In this document: positions 19,805 through 28,126 of the stretch, in pieces | Layout of the letters: every line of letters begins with the position of its first letter | Position numbering within the stretch: the first letter of the stretch is position 1 | NCBI RefSeq assembly: GCF_900167405.1 | Contig: NZ_FUWO01000004.1 | Location: 1 to 64,000 of the forward strand | Reading direction: 5' to 3' | Length of the DNA: 64,000 nt | Source of the DNA: Globicatella sulfidifaciens DSM 15739 | GTDB lineage: Bacteria; Bacillota; Bacilli; Lactobacillales; Aerococcaceae | Notes under the pieces: generated by a model | Told to the model about the DNA's origin: nothing | Database searches by the model: none | The model's input: the letters and a program-made list of their open reading frames with translations, nothing else | Program-made: the position numbers and the translations under genes

Positions 19805-20681
19805 AAATTTCTTCCGTCATGTTCGTGATGGTATCCGGAATTTATTTAGAAATGGTTGGATGACAACCGCTTCCGTTTTTACAATGGCTTTAACCTTGTT
19901 TATGATAGGAGGACTCGTCTTACTATTAACCAATATTGAAAAGATTACTTCAGATATTGAATCCAGTATTCAAATTCGCGTTATGATTGATGCTGCCGCC
20001 AATGAGCAAGATGAAAAATTGTTAAAAGAAGAAATTCAAGCGATACAGCATGTTAAGACGATTACGTATCGGACTAAAGATGAAGAACTAGAAGCCTTAA
20101 TCGAAAATGTAGGGGAAGAATTTGCTCTCCATGAAGGCGATGCAAATCCTTTATTAAATGTATACGTTGTAGACGTAGATGATGTTGACAACATTAGCCA
20201 AGTTGCTAATCAAATTAATGACTTAAAGTATGTTTCAGAAGCGACTTACGGTGCCTTAACAGCAGATAATTTATTTAAGCAGATTGATGTCTTACGTTAT
20301 ATTCTCGCTGTGATTGCGGCTATTTTAATTGTAGTAGCGGTCTTGTTAATTAGTAATACGATTCGTCTTACAATCTTCGCGAGACAGACAGAAATTGAGA
20401 TTATGCGTTTAGTAGGAGCGAAAAATAGCTTTATTCGTGCACCTTTTGCTTACGAAGGAGCTTTTATCGGTATTTTGGGCGCAGGCATTGCCTTTGGTAT
20501 ACTCTATGCTATTTACGAAGCTGTTCGTCGCGTACCAGGACAAATTTTCGGAATGGTAAATATCCAATTTTTACCAACGATGCCATTACTACTATATATT
20601 GGAATCGGCATATTGATTATAGGAATAATTTTAGGTATTTTTGGAGCCCGTCGTTCAATGCGCCAATTTTTAAGAATATAA
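19791..20681 (+). CDS. ftsX: FtsX, cell division ABC permease-like protein
   Basis: Membrane partner of FtsE: a cytoplasmic N-terminus with IRNLFRNGWMTTAS, one helix, a large extracellular domain (about 55-170) that contacts hydrolases in relatives, and three more helices ending RRSMRQFLRI. 296 residues. The start is the ATG after AAGGGGG inside the end of ftsE; in-frame codons further upstream lack a ribosome binding site. No PcsB or CwlO-type partner is next to it. Confidence 0.94.
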   Translation: MIIIRNFFRHVRDGIRNLFRNGWMTTASVFTMALTLFMIGGLVLLLTNIEKITSDIESSIQIRVMIDAAANEQDEKLLKEEIQAIQHVKTITYRTKDEELEALIENVGEEFALHEGDANPLLNVYVVDVDDVDNISQVANQINDLKYVSEATYGALTADNLFKQIDVLRYILAVIAAILIVVAVLLISNTIRLTIFARQTEIEIMRLVGAKNSFIRAPFAYEGAFIGILGAGIAFGILYAIYEAVRRVPGQIFGMVNIQFLPTMPLLLYIGIGILIIGIILGIFGARRSMRQFLRI

Positions 20682-20684
20682 GAT

Positions 20685-20725
20685 AAAAAACGTTGTGAAG
20701 CAGAAAATGGTTCACAACGTTTTTT
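20685..20725. terminator. Bidirectional terminator between ftsX and mscL
   Basis: Perfect stem AAAAAACGTTGTGAA/TTCACAACGTTTTTT, with A and T runs on either side, serving both converging genes. Confidence 0.93.
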
Positions 20726-20732
20726 TATAGAA

Positions 20733-21101
20733 TTATTTTTTACGTAATTCGGTTAAAATGTCTTGTAATAATTCAGTTTCAGTTGGTGCAGCCGGACCTT
20801 CTTCAACAGGTTTAGGTCTTTGAACTTTTTCTAAACCTTTAATAACCATGAATAAGAAAGCAGCGATTAAAACAAAATTAATAATAGCTTGAATAAAGTT
20901 ACCAACACCTAAAGTAGTGTTACCAATTTTTAAAGCAATACCTGAAACGTCTGCTTGACCCGTGATGGCTACAATGATTGGCATAAAAATATCTTCAACT
21001 AAACTAGTAATAATTGCAGTAAAAGCAGTACCCATAATAACAGCAGTTGCTAATTGTAAAATATTATCATTAGCAATAAACTCTTTAAACTCTTTCCACA
21101 T
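20733..21101 (-). CDS. mscL: Large-conductance mechanosensitive channel
   Basis: A homopentameric channel that opens under membrane tension on osmotic downshock. The N-terminus MWKEFKEFIANDNILQLATAVIM is followed by TM1 with AFTAIITSLVEDIFMP, a periplasm-type loop, TM2 and the charged C-terminal bundle ending in LQDILTELRKK. 122 residues. It stands alone with its own GGAGG ribosome binding site. Confidence 0.96.
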   Translation of the reverse strand: MWKEFKEFIANDNILQLATAVIMGTAFTAIITSLVEDIFMPIIVAITGQADVSGIALKIGNTTLGVGNFIQAIINFVLIAAFLFMVIKGLEKVQRPKPVEEGPAAPTETELLQDILTELRKK

Positions 21102-21196
21102 TATTTTTCCCTCCTAATTTCAATGTGTGTCAAGTATACCATAAATTTGAAATAATTTCAAAAGGATGTCAATCACTATAAAAAAAGATTATAAAT

Positions 21197-22306
21197 TTAT
21201 TTTGTAATATATTTTTCAATAGGGTAGTCATTGGGATTAATATCCCATTGTCCATTCATTATCAATTGACTCCATTGATATCCTAAATAAGGACCACTAG
21301 TGAGACCAGATGATCCGAGTCCAGAAATGGCCCATAAAGTATGGGTTTCGGGTACTTGTCCCACTAAAACGGAATAATCAGACGTATAAGCACGTGTTCC
21401 AACACGTGTGGATTTAATCTGATATTGATCAATAGTAGGTATCCATAATTTCGCTTCAGCCGTTAATTCTTTTAATTTTGAATCATCAACGGATAGGTCA
21501 AAACCTTGATCATCCTCGTGAGTAGCACCGAGCACAATTTCTCCTTTTTTATTAGGGATAATATCTATTTTTCCTGGGGGCATTATAACAGGCCATTGAT
21601 TATTTTGCCATTGATCATTATGAATCGTATAGAGCTGTCCTTTTTGAGGTCGAATATCGACTGAATAGCCTAAAGGATTTAATAAATTGGGTAACCAAGC
21701 TCCTGCTGCTAATAAGATTGCTTGAAATTGTTTTTGTCCTAAAGAAGGAGAGTAGAGTGTATCGGGTGATCTTAATTTAGCTGTTTCATAGTAGATCGTC
21801 CCACCTAATTTTTGAATAGCGGCATGTAAGGTGTTGATTAAACCAAGTCCATCTACACGGGCGCCACCTGTCACAAACGTAGCATTTAAATCTGTTTCCA
21901 ATAGGAGACAGTAATCTTTTAGATTGTCATTCCAGACAGTCTTAACTTCTTGAATAGCTGGGGAGTCTTTTCTTTTTTCTTTCGCAGCTTTTTGGTCACG
22001 ATTCAAGGCTTTTTCTGATTTGCGAATGAGTAACGTTCCTTGTTCTTCAAAAATGTTAGCCACATTAAATGAATCACTGGATAAATCCGCTATAAGCTGA
22101 CGATAAAATTCAGCACCTTTTGACACAAGATGATACCAAGGTTTATTGCGTCTTTGACTAAACCATGGACAGATAATGCCGGCAGCCGCTTTGGTAGCTT
22201 GACCTGTCCCTTCATCGAAGAGTGTGACATGGTAACCAGCCCTCGTTAAATAATATGCAGCGGTAGATCCAACAATACCACCACCAACAATGGCAATTTG
22301 TTTCAT
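21197..22306 (-). CDS. FAD-dependent amino-acid-oxidase-like oxidoreductase (DAO family)
   Basis: The N-terminal dinucleotide motif VGGGIVGSTAAYYL and acidic residue ending strand 2 (LFDEG) bind FAD. The middle has an AAGIICPW segment after the flavin site, and the C-terminus the family GLGSSGLTSGPYLG. The family includes glycine/D-amino acid oxidases and ThiO, but no thiamine genes are near and the substrate is unknown. 369 residues. It may be transcribed with folT, although 250 bases of repeat separate them. Confidence 0.82.
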   Translation of the reverse strand: MKQIAIVGGGIVGSTAAYYLTRAGYHVTLFDEGTGQATKAAAGIICPWFSQRRNKPWYHLVSKGAEFYRQLIADLSSDSFNVANIFEEQGTLLIRKSEKALNRDQKAAKEKRKDSPAIQEVKTVWNDNLKDYCLLLETDLNATFVTGGARVDGLGLINTLHAAIQKLGGTIYYETAKLRSPDTLYSPSLGQKQFQAILLAAGAWLPNLLNPLGYSVDIRPQKGQLYTIHNDQWQNNQWPVIMPPGKIDIIPNKKGEIVLGATHEDDQGFDLSVDDSKLKELTAEAKLWIPTIDQYQIKSTRVGTRAYTSDYSVLVGQVPETHTLWAISGLGSSGLTSGPYLGYQWSQLIMNGQWDINPNDYPIEKYITK

Positions 22307-22420
22307 TATTTTGCCTTCTTCCTTTATTAATAGTTAGGTATATTTTATCATAAAGGCTGGTCAAAAACTTAAAAATTTTGTTTGTTTTCAGTTCTTTACT
22401 TGATAGCATAAAAGATAAAA

Positions 22421-22525
22421 GGTCTCAAACGAGTCATTAAGACGCAGTTTGAGACCACTTAATATGCGGGGGAGGCAGACGAAGCGAAAATCAGCTAATT
22501 TTCTACCTATTGTCTACTCTCGTCC
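22421..22525. repeat. Composite intergenic repeat, locus 3
   Basis: A perfect ten-pair hairpin GGTCTCAAAC/GTTTGAGACC (22421-22456) whose loop contains TTAAGACGCAG, the reverse complement of the module A end, so module A is inverted here. It is followed by module B (22464-22521: GCGGGGGAGGCAGACGAAG, GAAAATCAGCTAATTTTC). It fills most of the gap between the oxidoreductase and folT. Confidence 0.75.
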
Positions 22526-22564
22526 CATTTTTTGAATGTTAATTATCAGTCACCGGATAGATTG

Positions 22565-23104
22565 TCAAAATTGATATTGTTGAATATATTTTTTAATAAT
22601 CGGATGGTTAAATAGGGAATAAAGGATGGCAGTATTTAAAAATAAAGAAATAGCATTTTTTATAATACGCATTCCCATGAATACTTCCCAAGCTTTTCCA
22701 GTCATCATCCGAACCCATAAAGAACCGAGACCTAAATTTACGAATAAAGTAATCACAAGCACTACTAAAAAGACTCGTTTTAAAGTGATCTTTTGACGCC
22801 AAAAACCATAACCATAAATAAAACCTCCTACGGCTGCACTAAGTGTGTAACCAAAAAAGAAGTTTTGGCCGGTCAAGAGTGCACCAATAATATCGTTGAA
22901 AATCCCAATAATAAGGGCGTACCATGGACCAAATAGAATACCTGATAAACCAGCACCAATGAAACCAAAGCCAATTTGAACAAAAGGTTCAATTCTCACT
23001 GACGGTAAAAATCCTAATGCGATTCTTAGGCCTAAAATAATTCCTAAGAGTGAAATTTGAAAAGCAGACAATTGATGTCGCTTATTGTTAAATATTTTTT
23101 CCAT
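22565..23104 (-). CDS. folT: Folate ECF transporter S component
   Basis: Substrate-binding membrane subunit of an energy-coupling factor importer; about six helices in 179 residues, with RIEPFVQIGFGFIGAGLSGILFGPWYA as the family core. The shared ECF ATPases are elsewhere. The start is ATG 23104 after AAAGGAGAG. An earlier in-frame start would run through the riboswitch. Folate as the ligand is strongly supported by the tetrahydrofolate riboswitch immediately upstream. Confidence 0.9.
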   Translation of the reverse strand: MEKIFNNKRHQLSAFQISLLGIILGLRIALGFLPSVRIEPFVQIGFGFIGAGLSGILFGPWYALIIGIFNDIIGALLTGQNFFFGYTLSAAVGGFIYGYGFWRQKITLKRVFLVVLVITLFVNLGLGSLWVRMMTGKAWEVFMGMRIIKNAISLFLNTAILYSLFNHPIIKKYIQQYQF

Positions 23105-23109
23105 AAAAA

Positions 23110-23230
23110 CTCTCCTTTGAGACAGAGAGCTACAATTAAGCAGCGAATGCGAGAAATTACCGCGAGTATACTCTTCGTCTAACAGCAACATTCCATCTGA
23201 TAGCACTTAACGCAATTTCTCTACTCTGTT
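23110..23230 (-). promoter_or_regulatory. Tetrahydrofolate (THF) riboswitch upstream of folT
   Basis: Read on the minus strand, the conserved blocks of the THF-I aptamer are in order: GTTAAGTG, the loop GATGGAATGTTG, ACGAAGAG, CGCGGT and GCATTCGC. Helices: GAGAAATT/AATTTCTC and CTATCAG/CTGTTAG. Downstream, CTCTC can pair with the ribosome binding site GGAGAG, and the 5' ACAGAG can pair with CTCTGT in the same place. That suggests control of translation start, though the switching detail is inferred. Confidence 0.88.
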
Positions 23231-23301
23231 ATAGTATTTTTGATGACTGATACAAGTAATATACCATTAAAAACATTATAAGTATAGCGGAGCGCTTGTA
23301 G

Positions 23302-23331
23302 TTGACAGTTCAACATGCGAGAGTTTACACT
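23302..23331 (+). promoter_or_regulatory. Promoter of the nitroreductase gene
   Basis: TTGACA (23302-23307), 18-base spacer, TACACT (23326-23331), 21 bases before the gene's ATG. Confidence 0.55.
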
Positions 23332-23351
23332 CATTTTATGAGGTGAAGAAT

Positions 23352-24104
23352 ATGAATGAAATGATTAAAAAGCAATTAAATCATCGGACAATTCGTTTTT
23401 TTAAAGATAAGCAAGTAGCGCCAGAACAATTGAATACTATTTTAGAAGTGATCAATCAAACCGCTAGTAGTAATGCATTACAAGCTTTTTCAATTATTCG
23501 AGTAACTGATCAAGAAAAGCGATCTAAGCTAGCTGAAATTACTAAACAAGCCTATATTACAAAAGTACCAGAATTATTTATTTTTGTAATTGATAACTAT
23601 CGTAATGCTACTATTGCCAAAGCCAAAGGATATCAAGGAGAAAGCTATCGTTCAATGGACTTTTTCTTTCAAGGAGCAGCCGATAGTTATTTAGCAGCCC
23701 AAAATGCTACCAATGCTATTGAAGCATTGGGAATGGGGGCTGTTTATTTTGGAAGTATTTTAAACGATGCGCAAGCAGTTGTTAATTTATTTAATTTACC
23801 AGAATTAACTTTTCCTATATTAGGACTTGGTTTTGGTTATCCAGATGATGAACCACAATTAAAACCTAGAATGAATCTTAAGCTAAAATTAGGTGAAAAT
23901 GAGTATCCACAACGAGATGATATAGTAGTTGATTTAGCGGCTTATGATCAAAAGATGCAAGAATATTACGATACTCGTGATAAAAATCGCAGGGTAGATA
24001 GTTTTACCAATCAAGTGGTAGCCAAATATCAATCCGCACCAAAATTGAGAACGGAATTATTACGTGTTGTTCAAAGACAAGGATATCAATTGAACCTTGA
24101 GTAG
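23352..24104 (+). CDS. NfsA-like FMN-dependent nitroreductase / flavin reductase
   Basis: Nitroreductase fold: LNHRTIRFFKDK at the N-terminus binds FMN phosphate, and GMGAVYFGSILND and LGFGYPDDEPQLKPR are typical of the NfsA/FRP group. 250 residues. Such enzymes use NADPH to reduce nitro compounds, quinones or flavins. The ATG follows AGGTGA; an upstream in-frame GTG lies inside that site. Monocistronic, with a terminator at 24120. Confidence 0.88.
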   Translation: MNEMIKKQLNHRTIRFFKDKQVAPEQLNTILEVINQTASSNALQAFSIIRVTDQEKRSKLAEITKQAYITKVPELFIFVIDNYRNATIAKAKGYQGESYRSMDFFFQGAADSYLAAQNATNAIEALGMGAVYFGSILNDAQAVVNLFNLPELTFPILGLGFGYPDDEPQLKPRMNLKLKLGENEYPQRDDIVVDLAAYDQKMQEYYDTRDKNRRVDSFTNQVVAKYQSAPKLRTELLRVVQRQGYQLNLE

Positions 24105-24119
24105 AAAAATTACAAAATG

Positions 24120-24167
24120 AGAGAGTTAGTAAGGATTTTGAAGATTGCTGACTCTCTATTTTTTTAT
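24120..24167 (+). terminator. Terminator after the nitroreductase
   Basis: AGAGAGT/ACTCTCT stem extended by AG/CT, then ATTTTTTTATTT. Confidence 0.85.
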
Positions 24168-24352
24168 TTAAATCATTAAATCGCACTCCTATGTGGATAA
24201 GAACACTGATGGTTGACTCTTTATTTTTGTAGTTTAAATCTTCGATATTTGAATATAAAGTTAAGCTAGCTTTTAAATAAAGAAATAGTTACATTTAAAA
24301 TGAATATAGATAAAATAAAGAGGTTGATATTCATCTTGATTTCAGTTAAAGT

Positions 24353-24382
24353 TATAATGGTGTGGAACATAAAATGTTTCAC
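24353..24382 (+). promoter_or_regulatory. rsmG-parAB promoter with inverted repeat
   Basis: TATAAT at 24353-24358 is followed at 24362-24382 by GTGGAACAT-AAA-ATGTTTCAC, an inverted repeat with one mismatch that spans the expected transcription start. The arms match halves of parS (TGTTTCAC and GTGAAACA) in swapped order. An operator for ParB (Spo0J) is an attractive guess. A canonical DnaA box (TGTGGATAA, 24192-24200) lies 160 bases upstream. Confidence 0.55.
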
Positions 24383-24403
24383 GAAAAGAGAGGGGTTATT
24401 TTG

Positions 24404-25123
24404 ATGAACCAAGAATTATTTATCGCGATGCTAAAGGACAAAGGGATTGAATTAACACCTACTCAAATTGACCAATTTGAAACATATTATCAATTATTAG
24501 TTGAGTGGAATGAAAAAATTAATTTAACAGCGATTACCGAAAAAGAAGAGGTCTACCTCAAACATTTTTTTGATAGTATTATGGTACTTTGGGAAATGCC
24601 ATTAGCAGATTATCAAATTAAGCTAGTAGATGTCGGAGCAGGCGCTGGATTTCCAAGTATACCATTGAAAATTATTAAACCTGAGCTCGACATTACGATT
24701 ATTGATTCTTTGAATAAACGAATTAATTTTTTGAAAATCCTAACAGAAAAACTCGGTTTGGAAAACGTTAAAGCTTTACATGGCAGAGCCGAAGATTTTG
24801 GACAAAATCCTGAATTTAGAGGACAATTTGATATCGCAACAGCTAGAGCAGTCGCTTCATTGAATGTTCTATCAGAATTTTGTTTACCATTAGTAAAAAA
24901 AGGTGGCTATTTTATTGCATTAAAAGCGGCCAAATCGGATACTGAATTACAAGAAGCTCAAAAAGCCATTGCTGTTTTAGGTGCTAAATTAGAAACAGTT
25001 GTAGAGGATCTTTTGCCTTTTGAAGAGAGTGAAAGAACCTTTATTAAAATAAGAAAAACCTTGGAGACGCCGAAGAAATATCCAAGAAAACCAGGAAAAC
25101 CATTGAAACAACCAATTAAATAA
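24404..25123 (+). CDS. rsmG: RsmG, 16S rRNA m7G527 methyltransferase
   Basis: It methylates G527 (E. coli numbering) of 16S rRNA; loss gives low-level streptomycin resistance in several species. The SAM site is [16 protein letters not shown], with NKRINFLK and [12 protein letters not shown] following. 239 residues. The ATG follows AGAGGGG; the open frame extends 42 bases upstream through the inverted repeat, where there is no ribosome binding site. It heads the parA-parB operon, an arrangement common near chromosome origins. Confidence 0.95.
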   Translation: MNQELFIAMLKDKGIELTPTQIDQFETYYQLLVEWNEKINLTAITEKEEVYLKHFFDSIMVLWEMPLADYQIKLVDVGAGAGFPSIPLKIIKPELDITIIDSLNKRINFLKILTEKLGLENVKALHGRAEDFGQNPEFRGQFDIATARAVASLNVLSEFCLPLVKKGGYFIALKAAKSDTELQEAQKAIAVLGAKLETVVEDLLPFEESERTFIKIRKTLETPKKYPRKPGKPLKQPIK

Positions 25124-25138
25124 AGGAGGAAATACATA

Positions 25139-25900
25139 ATGGGAAAAATGATTGCAGTGGGTAATCAAAAAGGTGGCGTTGGTAAGACAACTACTACCGT
25201 AAACTTAGGAGCAGCTTTAGCTGCATTAGGGAAAAAAGTTTTGATTATTGACTCAGACTCCCAAGGAAATGCTACCAGTGGGTTAGGAGTAGAGCGAGCA
25301 GATGTTATTAATAGTCTTTACGAGATATTAGTCGATGAAATCCCAATGGAATCATGTGTTCTTCCAACATCCAGAGCAGGACTGTATATTGTACCTTCAA
25401 CCATTCAATTAGCAGCAGCAGAATTAGAACTCGCGAGTGTTCCCAACCGTGAATCAAGATTAAAAAATGCGGTCGAACCCCTTCGTGATCAATATGATTT
25501 TATATTGGTAGATTGCCCACCTTCTCTTGGACAATTATCGATTAATGCCTTTACAGCAAGTGATACGATATTAATACCTGTTCAAGCTGAATATTATGCA
25601 TTGGAAGGCTTAAGCCAATTACTCAATACGATTCGTTTAGTGCAACGTAGCTATAATCCTGATTTTCGTATTGAAGGTGTTTTACTGACAATGTTAGATG
25701 CGCGCACCAATCTGGGATATGAAGTGGTTGAAGAAGTCAAAAAATATTTCCAAGAAAAAGTATATAATACCATTATTTCAAGAAATATTCGTTTATCAGA
25801 AGCACCTTCTTATGGACAATCAATTATTGACTATGATCCACGTTCAAGAGGAGCAGAGATGTATACCGAATTAGCAAAGGAGGTTTTAGCAAATGGCTAA
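25139..25900 (+). CDS. parA: ParA/Soj chromosome partitioning ATPase
   Basis: Deviant Walker ATPase: KGGVGKTTTTVN at residue 11, Walker A' DSDSQGNATSGLG and Walker B FILVDCPPSLG. 253 residues, the chromosomal Soj size without an N-terminal DNA-binding domain. It acts with ParB and parS to separate origins and, in Bacillus, to regulate DnaA. Overlaps parB by eight bases. Confidence 0.95.
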   Translation: MGKMIAVGNQKGGVGKTTTTVNLGAALAALGKKVLIIDSDSQGNATSGLGVERADVINSLYEILVDEIPMESCVLPTSRAGLYIVPSTIQLAAAELELASVPNRESRLKNAVEPLRDQYDFILVDCPPSLGQLSINAFTASDTILIPVQAEYYALEGLSQLLNTIRLVQRSYNPDFRIEGVLLTMLDARTNLGYEVVEEVKKYFQEKVYNTIISRNIRLSEAPSYGQSIIDYDPRSRGAEMYTELAKEVLANG

Positions 25901-26777
25901 TAAAGCTAAAAAAGGCGGGTTAGGCCGTGGAATGGATGCCTTGTTTTCAACTTTTGAAGAAACACCTAATGATAATGAAGTAGTCGTTGAATTAAAAGTT
26001 TCTGATATTCGAAGCAATCCTTATCAACCTCGTAAAAATTTTGATGAGAAAGCTTTACAGGAATTAGCAGATTCAATCAAACAGTCTGGTGTTTTTCAAC
26101 CGATTATAGTACGTCGTTCAACTATTAAAGGCTATGAATTGATTGCAGGAGAACGAAGAGTCCGCGCTAGCCAATTAGCTGGTAAAGAAACTATACCTGC
26201 CATTGTTCGTCAAATTGATGAAGAGCAAATGATTGAAATTGCTGTTTTGGAAAACTTACAACGTGAAGACCTCAGTCCAATGGAAGAAGCAGAAGCATAT
26301 AATGTGTTAATGGAAAAATTGAAATTAACGCAAGCGGAAGTGGCAGAAAGAATGGGTAAAAGTCGCCCTTATATAGCCAATTATTTACGTCTATTAGCAC
26401 TACCAGAAACAGTAAAAAAAATGTTAAATGATAATTCACTTTCAATGGGACAAGCCAGAACATTACTTGCTTTAAAGGATAAAAGTAAAGTGGTGGCTAT
26501 TGCAGAAAAAGTAGTAAAAGATCAGTTAACGGTGAGACAATTAGAAGAATTGGTTCAAAGTTTAAATGAGAAAAAAGATGAACCAGAAAAAAAAGACGAA
26601 AAAAATAAGCCAGTAAGTAAGCCAACACACATTTTAGCAGTAGAAGAAAGAATGCAAGAATATTTTGGGACTTCAGCTACTGTGCATCAAAAGGGGGACC
26701 GTGGTAAAATAGAAATTGAATTTTTATCTCAGTCCGATTTGATCAGAATTTTAGATTTATTAAATATTCATTTATAG
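25893..26777 (+). CDS. parB: ParB/Spo0J centromere-binding protein
   Basis: N-terminal ParA-interacting segment (GLGRGMDALFS), the CTPase/ParB box with NPYQPRKNF and GERRVRAS, the helix-turn-helix TQAEVAERMGKSRPYIANYLR that reads parS, and a C-terminal dimer domain. 294 residues. A run of E/K/D residues (about 222-240) forms the linker. It is chromosomal by position (rsmG-parA-parB). No full parS site was seen in the window. Confidence 0.95.
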   Translation: MANKAKKGGLGRGMDALFSTFEETPNDNEVVVELKVSDIRSNPYQPRKNFDEKALQELADSIKQSGVFQPIIVRRSTIKGYELIAGERRVRASQLAGKETIPAIVRQIDEEQMIEIAVLENLQREDLSPMEEAEAYNVLMEKLKLTQAEVAERMGKSRPYIANYLRLLALPETVKKMLNDNSLSMGQARTLLALKDKSKVVAIAEKVVKDQLTVRQLEELVQSLNEKKDEPEKKDEKNKPVSKPTHILAVEERMQEYFGTSATVHQKGDRGKIEIEFLSQSDLIRILDLLNIHL

Positions 26778-26786
26778 GAGCATTGA

Positions 26787-26996
26787 ATGGAAAATAAAGT
26801 ATATGATAAACTAGACATCGTTGAAATGCGCAAACCACATGCTTGTCAAACGAATCGTTGGCAAATCATTCGTATAGGCATGGATATCCGTATAAAATGT
26901 GAACATTGTGGACATATTGTGACGATGACACGACGCGATTTTGAGAAAAAAATGAAAAAAATTCTTCAAAAACATGAAGAACAAGTGAGTGAATAG
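26787..26996 (+). CDS. DUF951 family protein
   Basis: A 69-residue protein with HACQTNRWQIIRIGMDIRIKC and CEHCGHIVTMTRRDFEKK, the DUF951 pattern with a possible zinc-binding CxxC. Found in the same place, between parB and ychF, in many Firmicutes. Function unknown. The ATG follows GGAGC nine bases after parB. Confidence 0.88.
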   Translation: MENKVYDKLDIVEMRKPHACQTNRWQIIRIGMDIRIKCEHCGHIVTMTRRDFEKKMKKILQKHEEQVSE

Positions 26997-27011
26997 AAAG
27001 AGAGTGAAAGA

Positions 27012-28112
27012 ATGGCTTTAACAGCTGGAATCGTTGGATTACCAAACGTTGGTAAATCAACCTTATTTAATGCAATTACAAAAGCGGGAGTAGAAGCCGC
27101 AAATTATCCCTTTGCTACTATTGAACCTAATGTGGGTATGGTAGAAGTGCCCGATCATCGTTTGAATGATATTACTAAGTTAGTACGGCCTAAGAAAACT
27201 GTTCCTACAACATTTGAATTTACAGATATTGCTGGGATTGTTAAAGGAGCAAGTAAGGGAGAAGGCTTAGGCAATAAATTTTTAAGTCATATCCGACAAG
27301 TGGATGCTATCTGTCAAGTAGTTCGTTGTTTTGATGATGGCAATATTACTCATGTATCCGGAAAAGTCGATCCGATTTCCGATATTGAAACCATTAATTT
27401 AGAATTAATTTTTGCTGACTTAGATACTGTTGAAAAGAGGATGGCTCGAGTCGCTAAAATTGCTAAAACTAAAGATAAAGATGCCGTAGCTGAAATGGAA
27501 GTTTTAGAAAAATTAAAAGAGGCATTAGAAAACAATCAGTTGGCTAATACCGTCGAATTTTATGATGAGCAATTACCATATGTCCGTAACCTCTTTTTAT
27601 TAACACGTAAAAAAATGTTATATGTCGCAAATATTGGTGAAGATGAAGTAGCTGATCCTACTGGTAATCCATATTTAGCACAAGTAGTGGCATTAGCTAA
27701 AACTCAAGGCGCTGAAGTTGTACCCGTTTGTGCGCGATTAGAAGAAGAAATTGCGGAGCTAGATGATGAAGAAAAACAAATTTTCTTAGAAGATTATGGT
27801 ATGACGGAATCTGGTTTAGATCGTCTAATTAAAAAAGCCTATAGTTTATTAGGATTAGCAACCTATTTTACAGCAGGTGAGCAAGAAGTAAGAGCTTGGA
27901 CTTTTAAAGTAGGAATGAAAGCCCCACAAGCAGCAGGCATTATTCATTCTGATTTTGAACGTGGTTTTATCCGTGCAGAAACATTATCTTACGATGATTT
28001 AATGTCATATCAAAGTGTCGCAAAAGCACGTGAAGCAGGTAAATATCGTTCGGAAGGTAAAGAATATGTCGTCCAAGATGGCGATATTATGCTTTTCCGC
28101 TTTAACGTATAA
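27012..28112 (+). CDS. ychF: YchF/Ola1 family GTP/ATP-binding protein
   Basis: An Obg-related P-loop protein with GLPNVGKSTLFNA at residue 7, DIAGIVKGASKGEGLGNKFL (switch II), and the NIGED segment where classic GTPases have NKxD, explaining the family's ATP preference. A coiled-coil insert (about 130-190) and a C-terminal TGS domain follow. 366 residues. Proposed to act on ribosomes and stress responses. Confidence 0.95.
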   Translation: MALTAGIVGLPNVGKSTLFNAITKAGVEAANYPFATIEPNVGMVEVPDHRLNDITKLVRPKKTVPTTFEFTDIAGIVKGASKGEGLGNKFLSHIRQVDAICQVVRCFDDGNITHVSGKVDPISDIETINLELIFADLDTVEKRMARVAKIAKTKDKDAVAEMEVLEKLKEALENNQLANTVEFYDEQLPYVRNLFLLTRKKMLYVANIGEDEVADPTGNPYLAQVVALAKTQGAEVVPVCARLEEEIAELDDEEKQIFLEDYGMTESGLDRLIKKAYSLLGLATYFTAGEQEVRAWTFKVGMKAPQAAGIIHSDFERGFIRAETLSYDDLMSYQSVAKAREAGKYRSEGKEYVVQDGDIMLFRFNV

Positions 28113-28126
28113 TGGAGGAAGAATCG

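Noticed and set aside
22565-23206. Longer folT form starting inside the riboswitch
   Set aside because: The extension is the translated riboswitch; the ATG at 23104 has the ribosome binding site.
24105-24403. Complete parS site or oriC near parAB
   Set aside because: Only half-site matches and a single DnaA box are present, and dnaA and dnaN are not in the window.
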